DNA from: Bordetella parapertussis
Lineage (GTDB): Bacteria; Pseudomonadota; Gammaproteobacteria; Burkholderiales; SG8-41
NCBI GenBank assembly: GCA_945861275.1
Contig: CAMATZ010000003.1
Coordinates: 62,001-126,000, forward strand
DNA length: 64,000 nt
Reading direction: 5' to 3'
The notes under the pieces are model-generated. The model had not been told where the DNA came from, ran no database searches, and worked only from the letters and a program-made list of their open reading frames with translations. Each line of letters starts with the position of its first letter. Position 1 is the stretch's first letter. Below are positions 37,744 to 45,948 of the stretch, piece after piece. The position numbers and the translations under genes are program-made.

Positions 37744-38202
37744 GTGACGGTTCGCGTGCAGACCGAAGATTTCGATGTTAGCCGGGAGATCGCGGCGCTG
37801 CGCAAAGGTAATCCGCGGATTGGGGCCATCGCGAGCTTCATCGGCGTGGTGCGCGACTTAAACGAAGGCGATACTGTCACCGGCATGACGCTCGAACACT
37901 ATCCCGGCATGACGGAGAAGTCCGTTGCGGAGATTATCACGCAAGCGTGCACACGCTGGCAGGTGATGGATGCGCTGGTGATCCATCGCATTGGGGCCTT
38001 GATGCCGCTCGATCAGATTGTGCTGGTGGTGGTAACCAGCGCGCATCGCGGCGATGCTTTTGCCGCGTGCGAGTTCATCATGGATTATCTGAAAACCCGC
38101 GCGCCATTCTGGAAAAAAGAACAAACCGGCAGCAGTGCGCGCTGGGTGGATGCGCGCGCTGCCGATGATGTGGCGGCCGAACGCTGGCAAACGAAAGAAT
38201 AG
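37744..38202 (+). CDS. moaE: Molybdopterin synthase large subunit
   Basis: Converts precursor Z to molybdopterin together with MoaD. 152 residues with GTG start right after the moaD stop. Family motifs: [45 protein letters not shown] and the catalytic-lysine region PFWKKEQT. Together with mobB and moaD this makes a compact cofactor unit behind the uptake genes. Confidence 0.96.
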   Translation: MTVRVQTEDFDVSREIAALRKGNPRIGAIASFIGVVRDLNEGDTVTGMTLEHYPGMTEKSVAEIITQACTRWQVMDALVIHRIGALMPLDQIVLVVVTSAHRGDAFAACEFIMDYLKTRAPFWKKEQTGSSARWVDARAADDVAAERWQTKE

Positions 38203-38209
38203 ATCATTT

Positions 38210-38590
38210 ATGAATGTGGCAGGTTTCGTTGCAGTCGGGGTGGGTGCGGCCATCGGCGCGTGGTTGCGCTGGGCATTGAGCCTGGGTCTGAATGCGCTGG
38301 TGCCCAATCTGCCTTTGGGAACGCTGGCAGCGAACCTTGTGGGCGGTTTTCTGATTGGTGTGGCGGTGGAATTGTTTACGCTACATCCGGTGATTGCACC
38401 GGAAATCCGGCTTTTTGTGATCACCGGCCTGCTCGGCGGGTTGACCACGTTCTCGGCGTTTTCCGCCGAGACGGTGGCGTTATTGCAGCGCGAGCAATAC
38501 GCCTGGGCGCTGGGATTGATTAGCGCGCATCTTGCAGGTTCGCTGGCACTGACGCTGTTGGGGATTGCCGTGGTACGTTACTTCTCTTAA
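38210..38590 (+). CDS. crcB: CrcB/Fluc fluoride channel
   Basis: Dimeric dual-topology membrane channel that exports fluoride. 126 residues from ATG 38210, seven bases after moaE; four hydrophobic helices. Family motifs [26 protein letters not shown] with the pore asparagine, and [16 protein letters not shown] with the Phe-box region. No fluoride riboswitch is visible upstream, where moaE nearly abuts. The link to molybdenum genes may be only positional. Confidence 0.95.
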   Translation: MNVAGFVAVGVGAAIGAWLRWALSLGLNALVPNLPLGTLAANLVGGFLIGVAVELFTLHPVIAPEIRLFVITGLLGGLTTFSAFSAETVALLQREQYAWALGLISAHLAGSLALTLLGIAVVRYFS

Positions 38591-38631
38591 GCAAACTATT
38601 TAAAACACAACCTTATACGGGCATCGCACCA

Positions 38632-40953
38632 TCAGGGCAGTCGCGGTTTTAGCGTTGCCGCCTGCCAATTGCCGTCATATTGCAGGGCCACGGGAGGCGA
38701 TGCGCCCAGATTAATCGGCGGCGCTGATGCGGAGGCCGATGGTGCCGGCGCACCCGCGACAGGCGTGGGCGCATTCGAGGCGGCATGAAACGCGCCGCCG
38801 CCGACCACCGCAATCAAGATGGCCGCCGCGAGCGCGCGGCCCGTGCGTGACGGGCGTACTGCAAGCGATAGATCGCGCGGCTCACCTTGCAGCGCGATTT
38901 CCGCAGACTGGCGATCAGCCATTGCCAGTGACAATGCTTCTTCTGCTCTGATGCGCGCCTGCTCTTCGGTATAGGCGCGGTCCTTGGCGTCTTTGGCCTG
39001 ATGCGCGGCTTCGGTGGCGGCGGCTTCTTCCCTGCCACGCTCCTCAGCGGCGAGCCTTGCTTGCAGTGCGGCGGCTTCGTGCTCCGCTGCCAGTTGTGCA
39101 GCGCTGGATTCGGCTTGAAAGCGTTGCTCGGCGGCCTGCTTCGCAGCTTCTTCTTCGGCTTGCTTTTGTGTTGCGGCCTGGATCGCGGCGGCTTCGGCTT
39201 CGGCGCGCGCGACGGCTTGTGCCTGCAACGCGGCCTCGGCGTTTTTATTGTCGATGGCGGCAGCGGCCAGTGCGTTCTCCGCCGTCTGCCGTGCTTGCGC
39301 GGCTTGCGTGGCTTGCGCCTCGGCCTCCATCAATACCGCTGATCTTGCGGCGGCTTCCTGCTCCACAACCAGGCGCGCCTCGGCAGCGGCGCTCGCGGCG
39401 GCGTCCGCTTCTGCGCGCGCAGTGGCCTGCGCCGCGGCGTCGTGCTCGGCGGCGGCGCGTTCCTCGGCTGCCTGTATGGCTTCGCGCTCGCGTGCTTCGC
39501 GTTCCTCGGCTGCTTGTATTGCTTCGCGCTCGCGTGCTCCGCGTTCCTCAGCCGCCTGTATGGCTTCGCGCTCGCGCGCTTCGCGTTCCTCGGCCGCGCG
39601 CACCGCCTCGGCTTCCGCTGCAGCGCGTGCCTGCGCAAGCCGCAGCGCATCCTGTTCTGTTTTGGCTCGCTCCTGGGACAGGTGTGCGGCCTCCTGTTCA
39701 ATACGTGTGCGTTCTTCAGCGGCTTTGATCGCGGCCATCTCCATGCGCTCGCGTTCCTGCGCCGCGGCCAGCAGGCGCGCTTCGCTATCGGCGCGTTGTT
39801 GCGTCTCAGCGTGCAAAGTTTGCTCAGCCTGCTGCCGCTCAGCTGCCGCTTGCGTGAGGTTATGCTCGGTCTCGGCACGCTGTTGCGCAGCTGCGGCAGC
39901 CTCGGTCTCGGCATGCGCTTTGGCTTCGGCCGCTTTTTTAGCGTCGCTTTCCTGTGCAATATTTTGCGCGGCAGCAGCGAGCGCCGCCTGATCCGCTTGG
40001 GTGCGGTGGTTGATTTCGTCGATCAGGCGCAGCGTCTGCGTCACCGCAGTCTCGGCTGTGGCGCGTGTATCCACGTGCTGCTGCGCTGCGCTTTCCGCGG
40101 CTTCGCGTTCCCTCGCCACACGCAATGCTTCGCTTTCCATCAGTGCGCGCGCCTCGGCCGCCTGGGCTGCCTCGGCTTCGGCTTCGGCACGTTTTAGCGC
40201 TGCATCGCGCAGGGCTTCTTCGGCTTGCTTGCGCTGCTCGGCAGCCTGCGTCAGCGCCAGGTCGGCGTCGGTGCGCTGCTGGGTGGCGCGCAGGATTTCG
40301 GCTTCGACTTCCGCTTGTTGCTGCGCGAGTTTTTGCGCTTCGGCTTCTTTCTCTGTGTCTTCGGTAGTGGCTTCTATGGCGGTTAAGATGGTTTGCCTGC
40401 GGTTGGTGGCGCGCTCGATTTGCGCCACCGCGTGCGTGATCACGGTTTCGGCCTTTTGTCGCGCTTCGATGTCGTTCTGGACACTCACTTCAGTGGTGAT
40501 GCGTTCGGCCGACAGGCGCGCGGCCTCGACCTCGGCTGCTGCGCGTTCTTCGGCGGCTTTCCTGGCGCTTGCTTCGGCGCTGGCGCGGGCTTGCGTATGT
40601 TCCAGTGCGGCCTTCTCCGCCAGCACGCGTTTTTGCACCAACTGCGCGGTCTCTTGCTCGGCGGCAGCGCGTGCTTCGGCGGTGCGTTTGAAGGCGTCTT
40701 CAGCCAACTGTTTTTCACTGGCGGAACGAACGGCGTCCAACTCGGCTTGGTTGCGTTGCCGTGCGAGTTTTAATGCCCGTTCTTCTTCCGCAGTGGCCTT
40801 TTGCAGCTTCTCCATGCCCTCCCGATCAGTATTGGCGGCTTCGGTCGGCGCTGCGGCGCGTTTGGGCGGCGCGGTGGCAGAGGCAAAATCGAGGTCTACC
40901 AGATCGCCCAACTGATCGGCGTAGGTGTCGCGTATGCCGCGCATTTCCGGCAC
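38632..40953 (-). CDS. Alanine-rich coiled-coil protein with C-terminal membrane helix (same frame as the HD-GYP gene)
   Basis: 773 codons from a GTG at 40953. About residues 45-690 are almost uninterrupted Ala/Glu/Arg/Gln-rich helix of coiled-coil type, with a 14-residue repeat (AEEREAREREAIQA) three times. One transmembrane helix follows at about 707-726, then a Pro/Ser/Ala-rich tail of about 47 residues. The first residues (PEMRGIRDTYADQ) continue the end of an HD-GYP domain, and the frame is the same as the HD-GYP gene ahead, separated only by one amber codon and 31 sense codons. This GTG has no clear ribosome binding site, so it is more likely the downstream part of one interrupted gene than an independent one. 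Confidence 0.75.
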   Translation of the reverse strand: MPEMRGIRDTYADQLGDLVDLDFASATAPPKRAAAPTEAANTDREGMEKLQKATAEEERALKLARQRNQAELDAVRSASEKQLAEDAFKRTAEARAAAEQETAQLVQKRVLAEKAALEHTQARASAEASARKAAEERAAAEVEAARLSAERITTEVSVQNDIEARQKAETVITHAVAQIERATNRRQTILTAIEATTEDTEKEAEAQKLAQQQAEVEAEILRATQQRTDADLALTQAAEQRKQAEEALRDAALKRAEAEAEAAQAAEARALMESEALRVAREREAAESAAQQHVDTRATAETAVTQTLRLIDEINHRTQADQAALAAAAQNIAQESDAKKAAEAKAHAETEAAAAAQQRAETEHNLTQAAAERQQAEQTLHAETQQRADSEARLLAAAQERERMEMAAIKAAEERTRIEQEAAHLSQERAKTEQDALRLAQARAAAEAEAVRAAEEREAREREAIQAAEERGAREREAIQAAEEREAREREAIQAAEERAAAEHDAAAQATARAEADAAASAAAEARLVVEQEAAARSAVLMEAEAQATQAAQARQTAENALAAAAIDNKNAEAALQAQAVARAEAEAAAIQAATQKQAEEEAAKQAAEQRFQAESSAAQLAAEHEAAALQARLAAEERGREEAAATEAAHQAKDAKDRAYTEEQARIRAEEALSLAMADRQSAEIALQGEPRDLSLAVRPSRTGRALAAAILIAVVGGGAFHAASNAPTPVAGAPAPSASASAPPINLGASPPVALQYDGNWQAATLKPRLP
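39458..39583 (-). repeat. Three 42-base tandem repeats in the coiled-coil gene
   Basis: Units 39458-39499, 39500-39541 and 39542-39583 are about 90% alike and encode AEEREAREREAIQA, a 14-residue (two-heptad) helical repeat. A partial fourth unit follows. The high similarity implies recent duplication and possible length variation. Confidence 0.85.
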
Positions 40954-41046
40954 TACCTGTTTGAAGGCTTCGACGATTTTCGGATCAAATTGCGTGCCGG
41001 AGGCGCGTATGATCAGCGTTGCGGCGCCATCAATAGGCAGCGGCTC

Positions 41047-41049
41047 CTA
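41047..41049 (-). other. In-frame amber codon inside the HD-GYP domain
   Basis: TAG on the minus strand, between VTRFH and EPLPIDGAATLI. The following 31 codons (with SGTQFDPKIVEAF, the usual end of an HD-GYP domain) and the long coiled-coil frame continue in the same phase. Confidence 0.85.
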
Positions 41050-41946
41050 GTGAAAGCGCGTTACCGTTAATGCCTCGAAGGCATCCACCAAAGCCATTAC
41101 CCGTCCTGGCCACGGAATTTCTTCACCCTTGAGACCCTTGGGATAGCCGTTGCCGTCCCAGCGCTCGTGATGGGTGAGGGCGAGTGTGTGCGCGAGCGCC
41201 AGCAGCGGGTCATCATGCACGCCGATGATTTCAGCGCCGATCTCGGCGTGTTTTTTCATCTGCTCCCATTCGGGAGCGGTCAGCCCGCTGCTCTTGTGCA
41301 GTACTTGCGCCGGTACCCCGAGCTTGCCGATGTCATGCAGCGGCGCTGCTTGCATCATCAACTCGGACAGTGCGGGTTTTGCACCCGCGGCTTGGGCAAT
41401 CAGGCGCGCATAGTGGCCCAGGCGCACCACGCGGTTTCCCACCGCAGTGCTTTCGTGATACTCCATGGTGCGCGCGAGACGCCGTACCAGTTGCACGCGC
41501 GCGGTTTCGAGTTCGGCAGTGCGTTCGCGCACCAGCGACTCCTGCTCGCGTCGGCGATACGACAATTCAAGATGGTTGCGCACGCGCGCGCGCAGCACTT
41601 CGGCGTTGAGCGGTTTGACGATGAAGTCGGCGGCGCCTACCTGAAAGCCCCTGACCACATCGGCCGGGTCATCCTTGGAGGTCAGAAAAATCACCGGAAT
41701 TTCCGCGGTAGCGGCGGTGATTTTGAGCGCGCGGCATACGTCGTAGCCGTTGGCGCCCGGCATCTCCACGTCGAGCAGCACCAGGTCGGGGGCGGGTCGT
41801 TCCAGTGCGCGCTTTAACGCCGAGCGGCCATCGGTTGCAGGGCGAATAGTGTAAATGTCCTGCAGCACCGAGGTGATCAGTTGACGGATATCCTCGGTGT
41901 CGTCTACGACCAGTATCGTGGGTTTGGTGGAGGACTCGTTCGCCAT
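41047..41946 (-). CDS. Response regulator with HD-GYP phosphodiesterase domain, ended early by an amber codon
   Basis: 299 residues: CheY-like receiver (about 9-125, VVDDTED acidic pair, phospho-Asp in LLDVEMPG, Lys in FIVKPL), then an HD-GYP domain (about 150-299) with HDIGKLG and HHERWDGNGYPKGLKGEEIP. Such enzymes hydrolyse cyclic di-GMP. The frame stops after VDAFEALTVTRFH, about 30 residues before the normal end of the domain; the missing part follows in frame behind the stop. The catalytic motifs lie before the stop, but loss of the last helices may impair the fold. The start has a palindrome TACATTCAGAATGTA 20 bases upstream. Confidence 0.88.
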   Translation of the reverse strand: MANESSTKPTILVVDDTEDIRQLITSVLQDIYTIRPATDGRSALKRALERPAPDLVLLDVEMPGANGYDVCRALKITAATAEIPVIFLTSKDDPADVVRGFQVGAADFIVKPLNAEVLRARVRNHLELSYRRREQESLVRERTAELETARVQLVRRLARTMEYHESTAVGNRVVRLGHYARLIAQAAGAKPALSELMMQAAPLHDIGKLGVPAQVLHKSSGLTAPEWEQMKKHAEIGAEIIGVHDDPLLALAHTLALTHHERWDGNGYPKGLKGEEIPWPGRVMALVDAFEALTVTRFH

Positions 41947-41965
41947 GGCGGTTTAATGTCATTGT

Positions 41966-41980
41966 TACATTCAGAATGTA
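41966..41980. promoter_or_regulatory. 15-base perfect palindrome upstream of the HD-GYP gene
   Basis: TACATTCAGAATGTA, symmetrical around a central A, lies 20 bases before the HD-GYP start. Position and symmetry suggest an operator for a dimeric regulator; the regulator is not known. Confidence 0.4.
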
Positions 41981-42146
41981 TCATACCCCGGGGGTAGGCT
42001 TGGTGGGTGCGAAATCCGCAGCCGTAGCCAGTGGGGCGGACGCAGGTGACTGAATTACTGCTGTAGAATGACGCTACCGATGCCCCTCCAGACACGGCTC
42101 GCCCAGAAGCATCGTGTGCCCGCTGGCCCCTGAGGAGATCAGGAGT

Positions 42147-42218
42147 ATGGGTTTATGCGCCAACTGCCTGGTGCAGAATTTCGAGCACTGCGAAACGGGA
42201 TACCGTCCCGATGAATAA
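42147..42218 (+). CDS. Possible 23-residue cysteine-containing peptide
   Basis: ATG at 42147 with GAGGAG nine bases upstream, 23 codons, three cysteines (CANC and EHCE). Its end overlaps the next gene by eight bases (ATGAATAA), an arrangement that suggests translational coupling. It could be a leader peptide or a tiny metal-binding protein; I recognise no family. Confidence 0.4.
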   Translation: MGLCANCLVQNFEHCETGYRPDE

Positions 42219-42429
42219 GTATGGCTTTAAGATACGCACGCAGCGAGGCATGGTGGTGGAAAATCTACAGGTGCAGGCGCGTGACCGGGATGAAGCCGAG
42301 AGCAAGATCCGCCAAGTCTATCACCAGTGCGAAATCGTCGAGTGCCGGGAGGTCGTGCCGGCGGTGAAAAAAGAGGGACTGGACCTCGATGATGTGATCG
42401 CCTTGATCAACCAGCAGCCGGATCGGTAG
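42211..42429 (+). CDS. Small conserved-looking protein of unknown function
   Basis: 72 residues, acidic/basic mixed, starting MNKYGFKIRTQRGMVVENLQ. It looks like a small alpha/beta protein (RDRDEAESKIRQVY then a strand with EIVECREV) followed by a helix (DLDDVIALINQQ). No cysteine pairs, signal peptide or membrane segment. It is convergent with the orphan ParA gene, with 28 bases between the stops. Function unknown. Confidence 0.6.
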   Translation: MNKYGFKIRTQRGMVVENLQVQARDRDEAESKIRQVYHQCEIVECREVVPAVKKEGLDLDDVIALINQQPDR

Positions 42430-42457
42430 CACTCAGCACAGGGCTTGCCGCTGACTG

Positions 42458-43222
42458 CTACTGCATAAAACCGCTGTGCACCAGCTCGTCCAGCAGCGCC
42501 TCGTAGTCGTGCGCGCCGCGGCTGGCCGGCGCGTGCTTGAAAATGTCACAGCCGCGGGATGGGCTTTCCGCAATGCTCACATTTTCAGCGATGCGCGACT
42601 CGCATACGTCGGCGCCGTAACGGTCGCGCAAAAGCCGCTCAATCTCCCACGACATCTTGCGCCGCCCATCGAAACGCGTGATGACATAGCGGCGCGCCAG
42701 GCGCGTCTTCAGCACGCGCTCGAGCGCGCGCAGGGTGCGGTCCATCTGCTCAGCGCCCTGCACGGCGAGGTAATCGGCCGAGATCGGAATCAGTACCCGA
42801 TCGGCGGCGAAGATGCTGTTCAGTGCGAGCACGCCCAACATCGGGCACGCATCCATCAGGATCGGACGGTCAGTGTTGAGATTTTCCTTGACGATGCCGG
42901 CGTTCAGGCGGTTCAACGCAGCCGGCCCCTTGCCGAATCCCGTGTCCACGCGGGACAGATCAAGGTGCGAGGGAATCATTTTCCAACCCGTGTCCACAAG
43001 CCGGATCAGCCCGCTCAGCGACGCCCCTTCGGAATAGAATCCATAAAGACTGCGCGTGGATGCATTCACCGCCATGCCACAAACTTTGGTGAGGTGCGCC
43101 TGAGGGTCGAGGTCGATGACCAGCGGGTCTGTGCCGCGTCGGGCAAGCAACGCCGCCAGATTCAGTGTGGTGGTGGTTTTCCCCACGCCGCCCTTCTGAT
43201 TAAACACCGCAATCTTAGCCAC
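42458..43222 (-). CDS. Orphan ParA/MinD-type ATPase
   Basis: 254 residues from GTG 43222, which has CAGGAG eight bases ahead and gives the family start AKIAVFNQKGGVGKTTTTLNLA with the deviant Walker A. DLDPQAHLT and the later MDACPMLG (Walker B, where the usual Asp-Pro/Asp-Thr is modified) are visible, with the VLIPISADYLAVQGAEQM segment. No parB lies next to it, so it is unlikely to be the chromosome partition ParA; orphan members position protein clusters such as chemotaxis arrays or type IV pilus parts. Its partner is unknown. Confidence 0.88.
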   Translation of the reverse strand: MAKIAVFNQKGGVGKTTTTLNLAALLARRGTDPLVIDLDPQAHLTKVCGMAVNASTRSLYGFYSEGASLSGLIRLVDTGWKMIPSHLDLSRVDTGFGKGPAALNRLNAGIVKENLNTDRPILMDACPMLGVLALNSIFAADRVLIPISADYLAVQGAEQMDRTLRALERVLKTRLARRYVITRFDGRRKMSWEIERLLRDRYGADVCESRIAENVSIAESPSRGCDIFKHAPASRGAHDYEALLDELVHSGFMQ

Positions 43223-43655
43223 ATGATCTCCTGAGGGGGGGTGAGAATATGCCAATAATCAGGTACTTGGCAAGAAGAAGTCAGCAAGGTCGATCACCGC
43301 CCACAAAGCCGCCGCCGCCCGTTGCCAGCTTAACGCAGCCCTCCCTAAATAAGGGGTCAGACTCGAATATGGTCATAAAATCAAATAAAAACAATGCGTT
43401 ACATTAACATTGTGCTACGTCTGATCACACTTAATGTGGCGCAGAAGGCACTCGAAAGGGTCGTCCAGCGCGGCGGCAGGGGTGATAGTTTGGGGCGAAC
43501 TTGCGCGCACTACCCAGTGGCGTGTAGAGCAAGATCAACCCTGGCTTCGCAGGTGTTGCATTGGGGCGTGAAAAAACGCTAGCCTTAGGCGTGGTCCCTG
43601 CATTGATTTAACAATTTGGTTTAAAGAGTAAATACGTGAGTACGCAGCAAACGCC
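43223..43655. other. Intergenic stretch between ParA and the cNMP protein
   Basis: About 430 bases without a recognisable gene. It contains AAATAAGGGGTCAGACTCGAATAT (43347 onward), a phrase I associate with ends of REP-type/IS200-like elements, and a copy of the recurrent motif (TAAAAACAAATGCGTTAC, 43386-43403). A 62-codon open frame at 43394-43582 has no family resemblance. Confidence 0.5.
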
Positions 43656-44690
43656 ATGATCGACATCGCGCAATTTTCGCAACGCGTGCCTCTTTTCGCC
43701 GGTCTGGATGCCGACGATTTGCGCTATATTCTGCGCGCCACGCGGCGGCTGGAGTACGTGTCAGGCGCGACGATGCTGCGGCAAGGTCAGCCCGCCGATA
43801 GCGCATTGTTCATGGAATACGGGCGCGCGCAAGTGATCAACGCGCTGCCCGGCGGCGGCACAACGGTGATCGCCGAACTGGGGGCGGGCAGTGTGCTGGG
43901 TGAGATGGCGCTGCTGGAAAGCGGCGTGCGAACTGCGGACGTGGTGGCCTGCGAACCCAGCGCCTGCTGGTGTATGGAACGCGATGCTTTTCGCATGCTG
44001 ATCGCGCAGGGCAATCGCGCGGTGCTGGCAATCAATCATCGCATTACGCTGGCGTTGTGCCAGCGCCTGCGCGCATTGAACGGCAGGATACTCGCGTTAA
44101 GCGCGCCGCAACAGCTCGCGCCCGCCGCGGCGGCCTGCGGCTACCAACGGCTGTCGTGCGCTTTTGATTTTCGCGCATTTCTCGGCACGCTGCCGGCGCT
44201 GCGCAATTTCAGCGCGGAAGAAATCGAGGAATTGCTGGATGCGGCACAGGTGTTTGATTTGCCGCGCGGCGCTTTGCTGTTTGAGGCGGGAGCGTCCAGC
44301 ACCGCCTGTTATGTGGTGGTGCGGGGGGCGCTTGAAATCAGCCGCGAGCAAGACGGCATATACCGGCGCATCGGCATACTCGGGCCCGGACGACTGTGCG
44401 GGATATTGGCGCTGATTGAAGGGCAATGCCACAGCATGTCGGCGACCGCACGTGAGCATGCGACGCTGCTGGAAATTCCACGCGCCGCATTCAAGGGTTA
44501 TTACGAGGGTGTGGCGCGCGGCGCACTGAAATTCCAGCAGGCGATCAATCAGGAATTATTGCAGTCGCTCGCGCGCACCAATAACCACTTAACACGCTTG
44601 ATCAGCCAGGCGCAGATTCGCAATCAGCGGCAACACATAGACGAACTGCAGCACGCGCTGGCGCAACAGGATTGCCGCGCGGGCGCTTGA
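43656..44690 (+). CDS. Protein with two cyclic-nucleotide-binding domains
   Basis: 344 residues: one CRP-like beta-roll at about 8-130 (VPLFAGLDADDLRYIL, GSVLGEMALLESG) and a second at about 180-300 (LRNFSAEEIEELLDAAQ, GRLCGILALIEG). The first keeps the phosphate-binding GEMA motif; the second has CGILAL. There is no C-terminal helix-turn-helix; instead a helical tail rich in Gln/Arg. It probably senses a nucleotide and signals through protein contacts. Converges with the Bug gene. Confidence 0.85.
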   Translation: MIDIAQFSQRVPLFAGLDADDLRYILRATRRLEYVSGATMLRQGQPADSALFMEYGRAQVINALPGGGTTVIAELGAGSVLGEMALLESGVRTADVVACEPSACWCMERDAFRMLIAQGNRAVLAINHRITLALCQRLRALNGRILALSAPQQLAPAAAACGYQRLSCAFDFRAFLGTLPALRNFSAEEIEELLDAAQVFDLPRGALLFEAGASSTACYVVVRGALEISREQDGIYRRIGILGPGRLCGILALIEGQCHSMSATAREHATLLEIPRAAFKGYYEGVARGALKFQQAINQELLQSLARTNNHLTRLISQAQIRNQRQHIDELQHALAQQDCRAGA

Positions 44691-44710
44691 GGCGCATGTC
44701 CAGCGTAATT

Positions 44711-45700
44711 TTATTGCGCTTCAATGCGGGCTGTGCGCACAATTTCTGCATATTTCTTAAGGTCGGTGCGAAATAACTTGTTAAATTCCGCAGGTGCTGC
44801 AGCGGCGGGCTCGTAACCGGTGCTGGAGAAAGTTTCGCGCAGTTGCGCGTTCTCAAACGCCTTGCGTACTTCAGCGTGAAAGCGGTTGACCAGAACTGCC
44901 GGCATTCTGGGTGGCGCGAACAGGGCGTGCCAGCCGGTGTCGAAATTAAAACCCGGCAGGCCGCTTTCCGAGATGGTCGGCACATCGGGCAGCGACGAAA
45001 TACGCTTGTCACCGGTGAAGCCGAGTCCGCGCAGTTTGCCCGATTTGACATGCGGCACCGCCACGCTGGCGCCGGGAAAATTCAGATGCACTTCGCCGCC
45101 CAGCACCGCCGTCAGCACCGGACCGCCGCCCTTATACGGCACATGCAACATCTCGATGCCCGCTTTTTGCGAGAACAGCACGCCCGCGAGATGCTGGCCG
45201 TTGCCGATGCCCGCCGTGCCGTAGCGCAAGGGCTGTTTCCTGGCGAGTGTTATCAATTCCTTGACATTGGTGGCGGGCACCGATGGATGTGCTGCCAGTA
45301 TGTATCCGAGACCGTTGGCGTAGTTGGTGATGGGGGTGAAATCCTTCTCGGAGTCGTACGGCAGTTTTTTATACATCGCCGGATTCACCGCGAACGCAAT
45401 CGATGTCGCAAGAATGGTGTAGCCGTCGGGCGTTGCTTTGGCCACAATATCGCAACCGACGATGCCGTTGGCGCCCCCGCGATTGTCAATCACCAAAGGC
45501 TGTCCCATCGAAATTTCCATGTGCCGCGCCAACTGGCGAATATAGGTATCGACATTGCCGCCGGCCGGGAAAGGCACCACCACGCGCATCGGGCGAACGG
45601 GAAAAGCCTGTCCTGAGCCGCTCGCAGGGTTTTGCGCAATGACGCCGCTACTGCTCAATGTTAACGCTGCAGCCAGTGCGGGGATCAGGTACCTGGACAA
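44711..45700 (-). CDS. Bug/TctC-type periplasmic solute-binding protein
   Basis: 329 residues from a TTG start with GAGGAG six bases ahead; a nearby ATG is out of frame. Signal peptide of about 22 residues ends VIAQNP. Family motifs: FPVRPMRVVVPFPAGGNVD, IDNRGGANGIVG, KATPDGYTIL, PYKGGGPVLTAVLGGEVHL. The ligand is unknown; no TctAB genes are close. It differs clearly from the Bug protein at 28.6 kb. Confidence 0.92.
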   Translation of the reverse strand: MSRYLIPALAAALTLSSSGVIAQNPASGSGQAFPVRPMRVVVPFPAGGNVDTYIRQLARHMEISMGQPLVIDNRGGANGIVGCDIVAKATPDGYTILATSIAFAVNPAMYKKLPYDSEKDFTPITNYANGLGYILAAHPSVPATNVKELITLARKQPLRYGTAGIGNGQHLAGVLFSQKAGIEMLHVPYKGGGPVLTAVLGGEVHLNFPGASVAVPHVKSGKLRGLGFTGDKRISSLPDVPTISESGLPGFNFDTGWHALFAPPRMPAVLVNRFHAEVRKAFENAQLRETFSSTGYEPAAAAPAEFNKLFRTDLKKYAEIVRTARIEAQ

Positions 45701-45948
45701 GCATTTCTCCTCGGGCTAGTGGGTAGTGACGCGATGTGACGGACACACTTTGTGTGGCGACACCTGCGGCGACTTACCGCGCCGCTGACGAATCGTGCGA
45801 AAATCATACCATGCCCTTACGCGATCGGATCAGCATTAAATCCGCCTGCAGTTGTATACCAGCAAGATTCAAGCGTCTTCGCGTTCGGTGGCCGCTGTGA
45901 TGTATACTTTAAATTGAAGGCGTGACGTCGGTTTAGCGAGGAAAGCCT

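Noticed and set aside
38200-38210. Possible fluoride riboswitch before crcB
   Set aside because: Only seven bases separate moaE and crcB and the end of moaE shows no fluoride-riboswitch core.
39248-40915. Long plus-strand open frames (247-304 codons) rich in Ala, Ser and Arg
   Set aside because: They are the complementary reading of the alanine-rich coiled-coil gene; their composition follows from its repeats.
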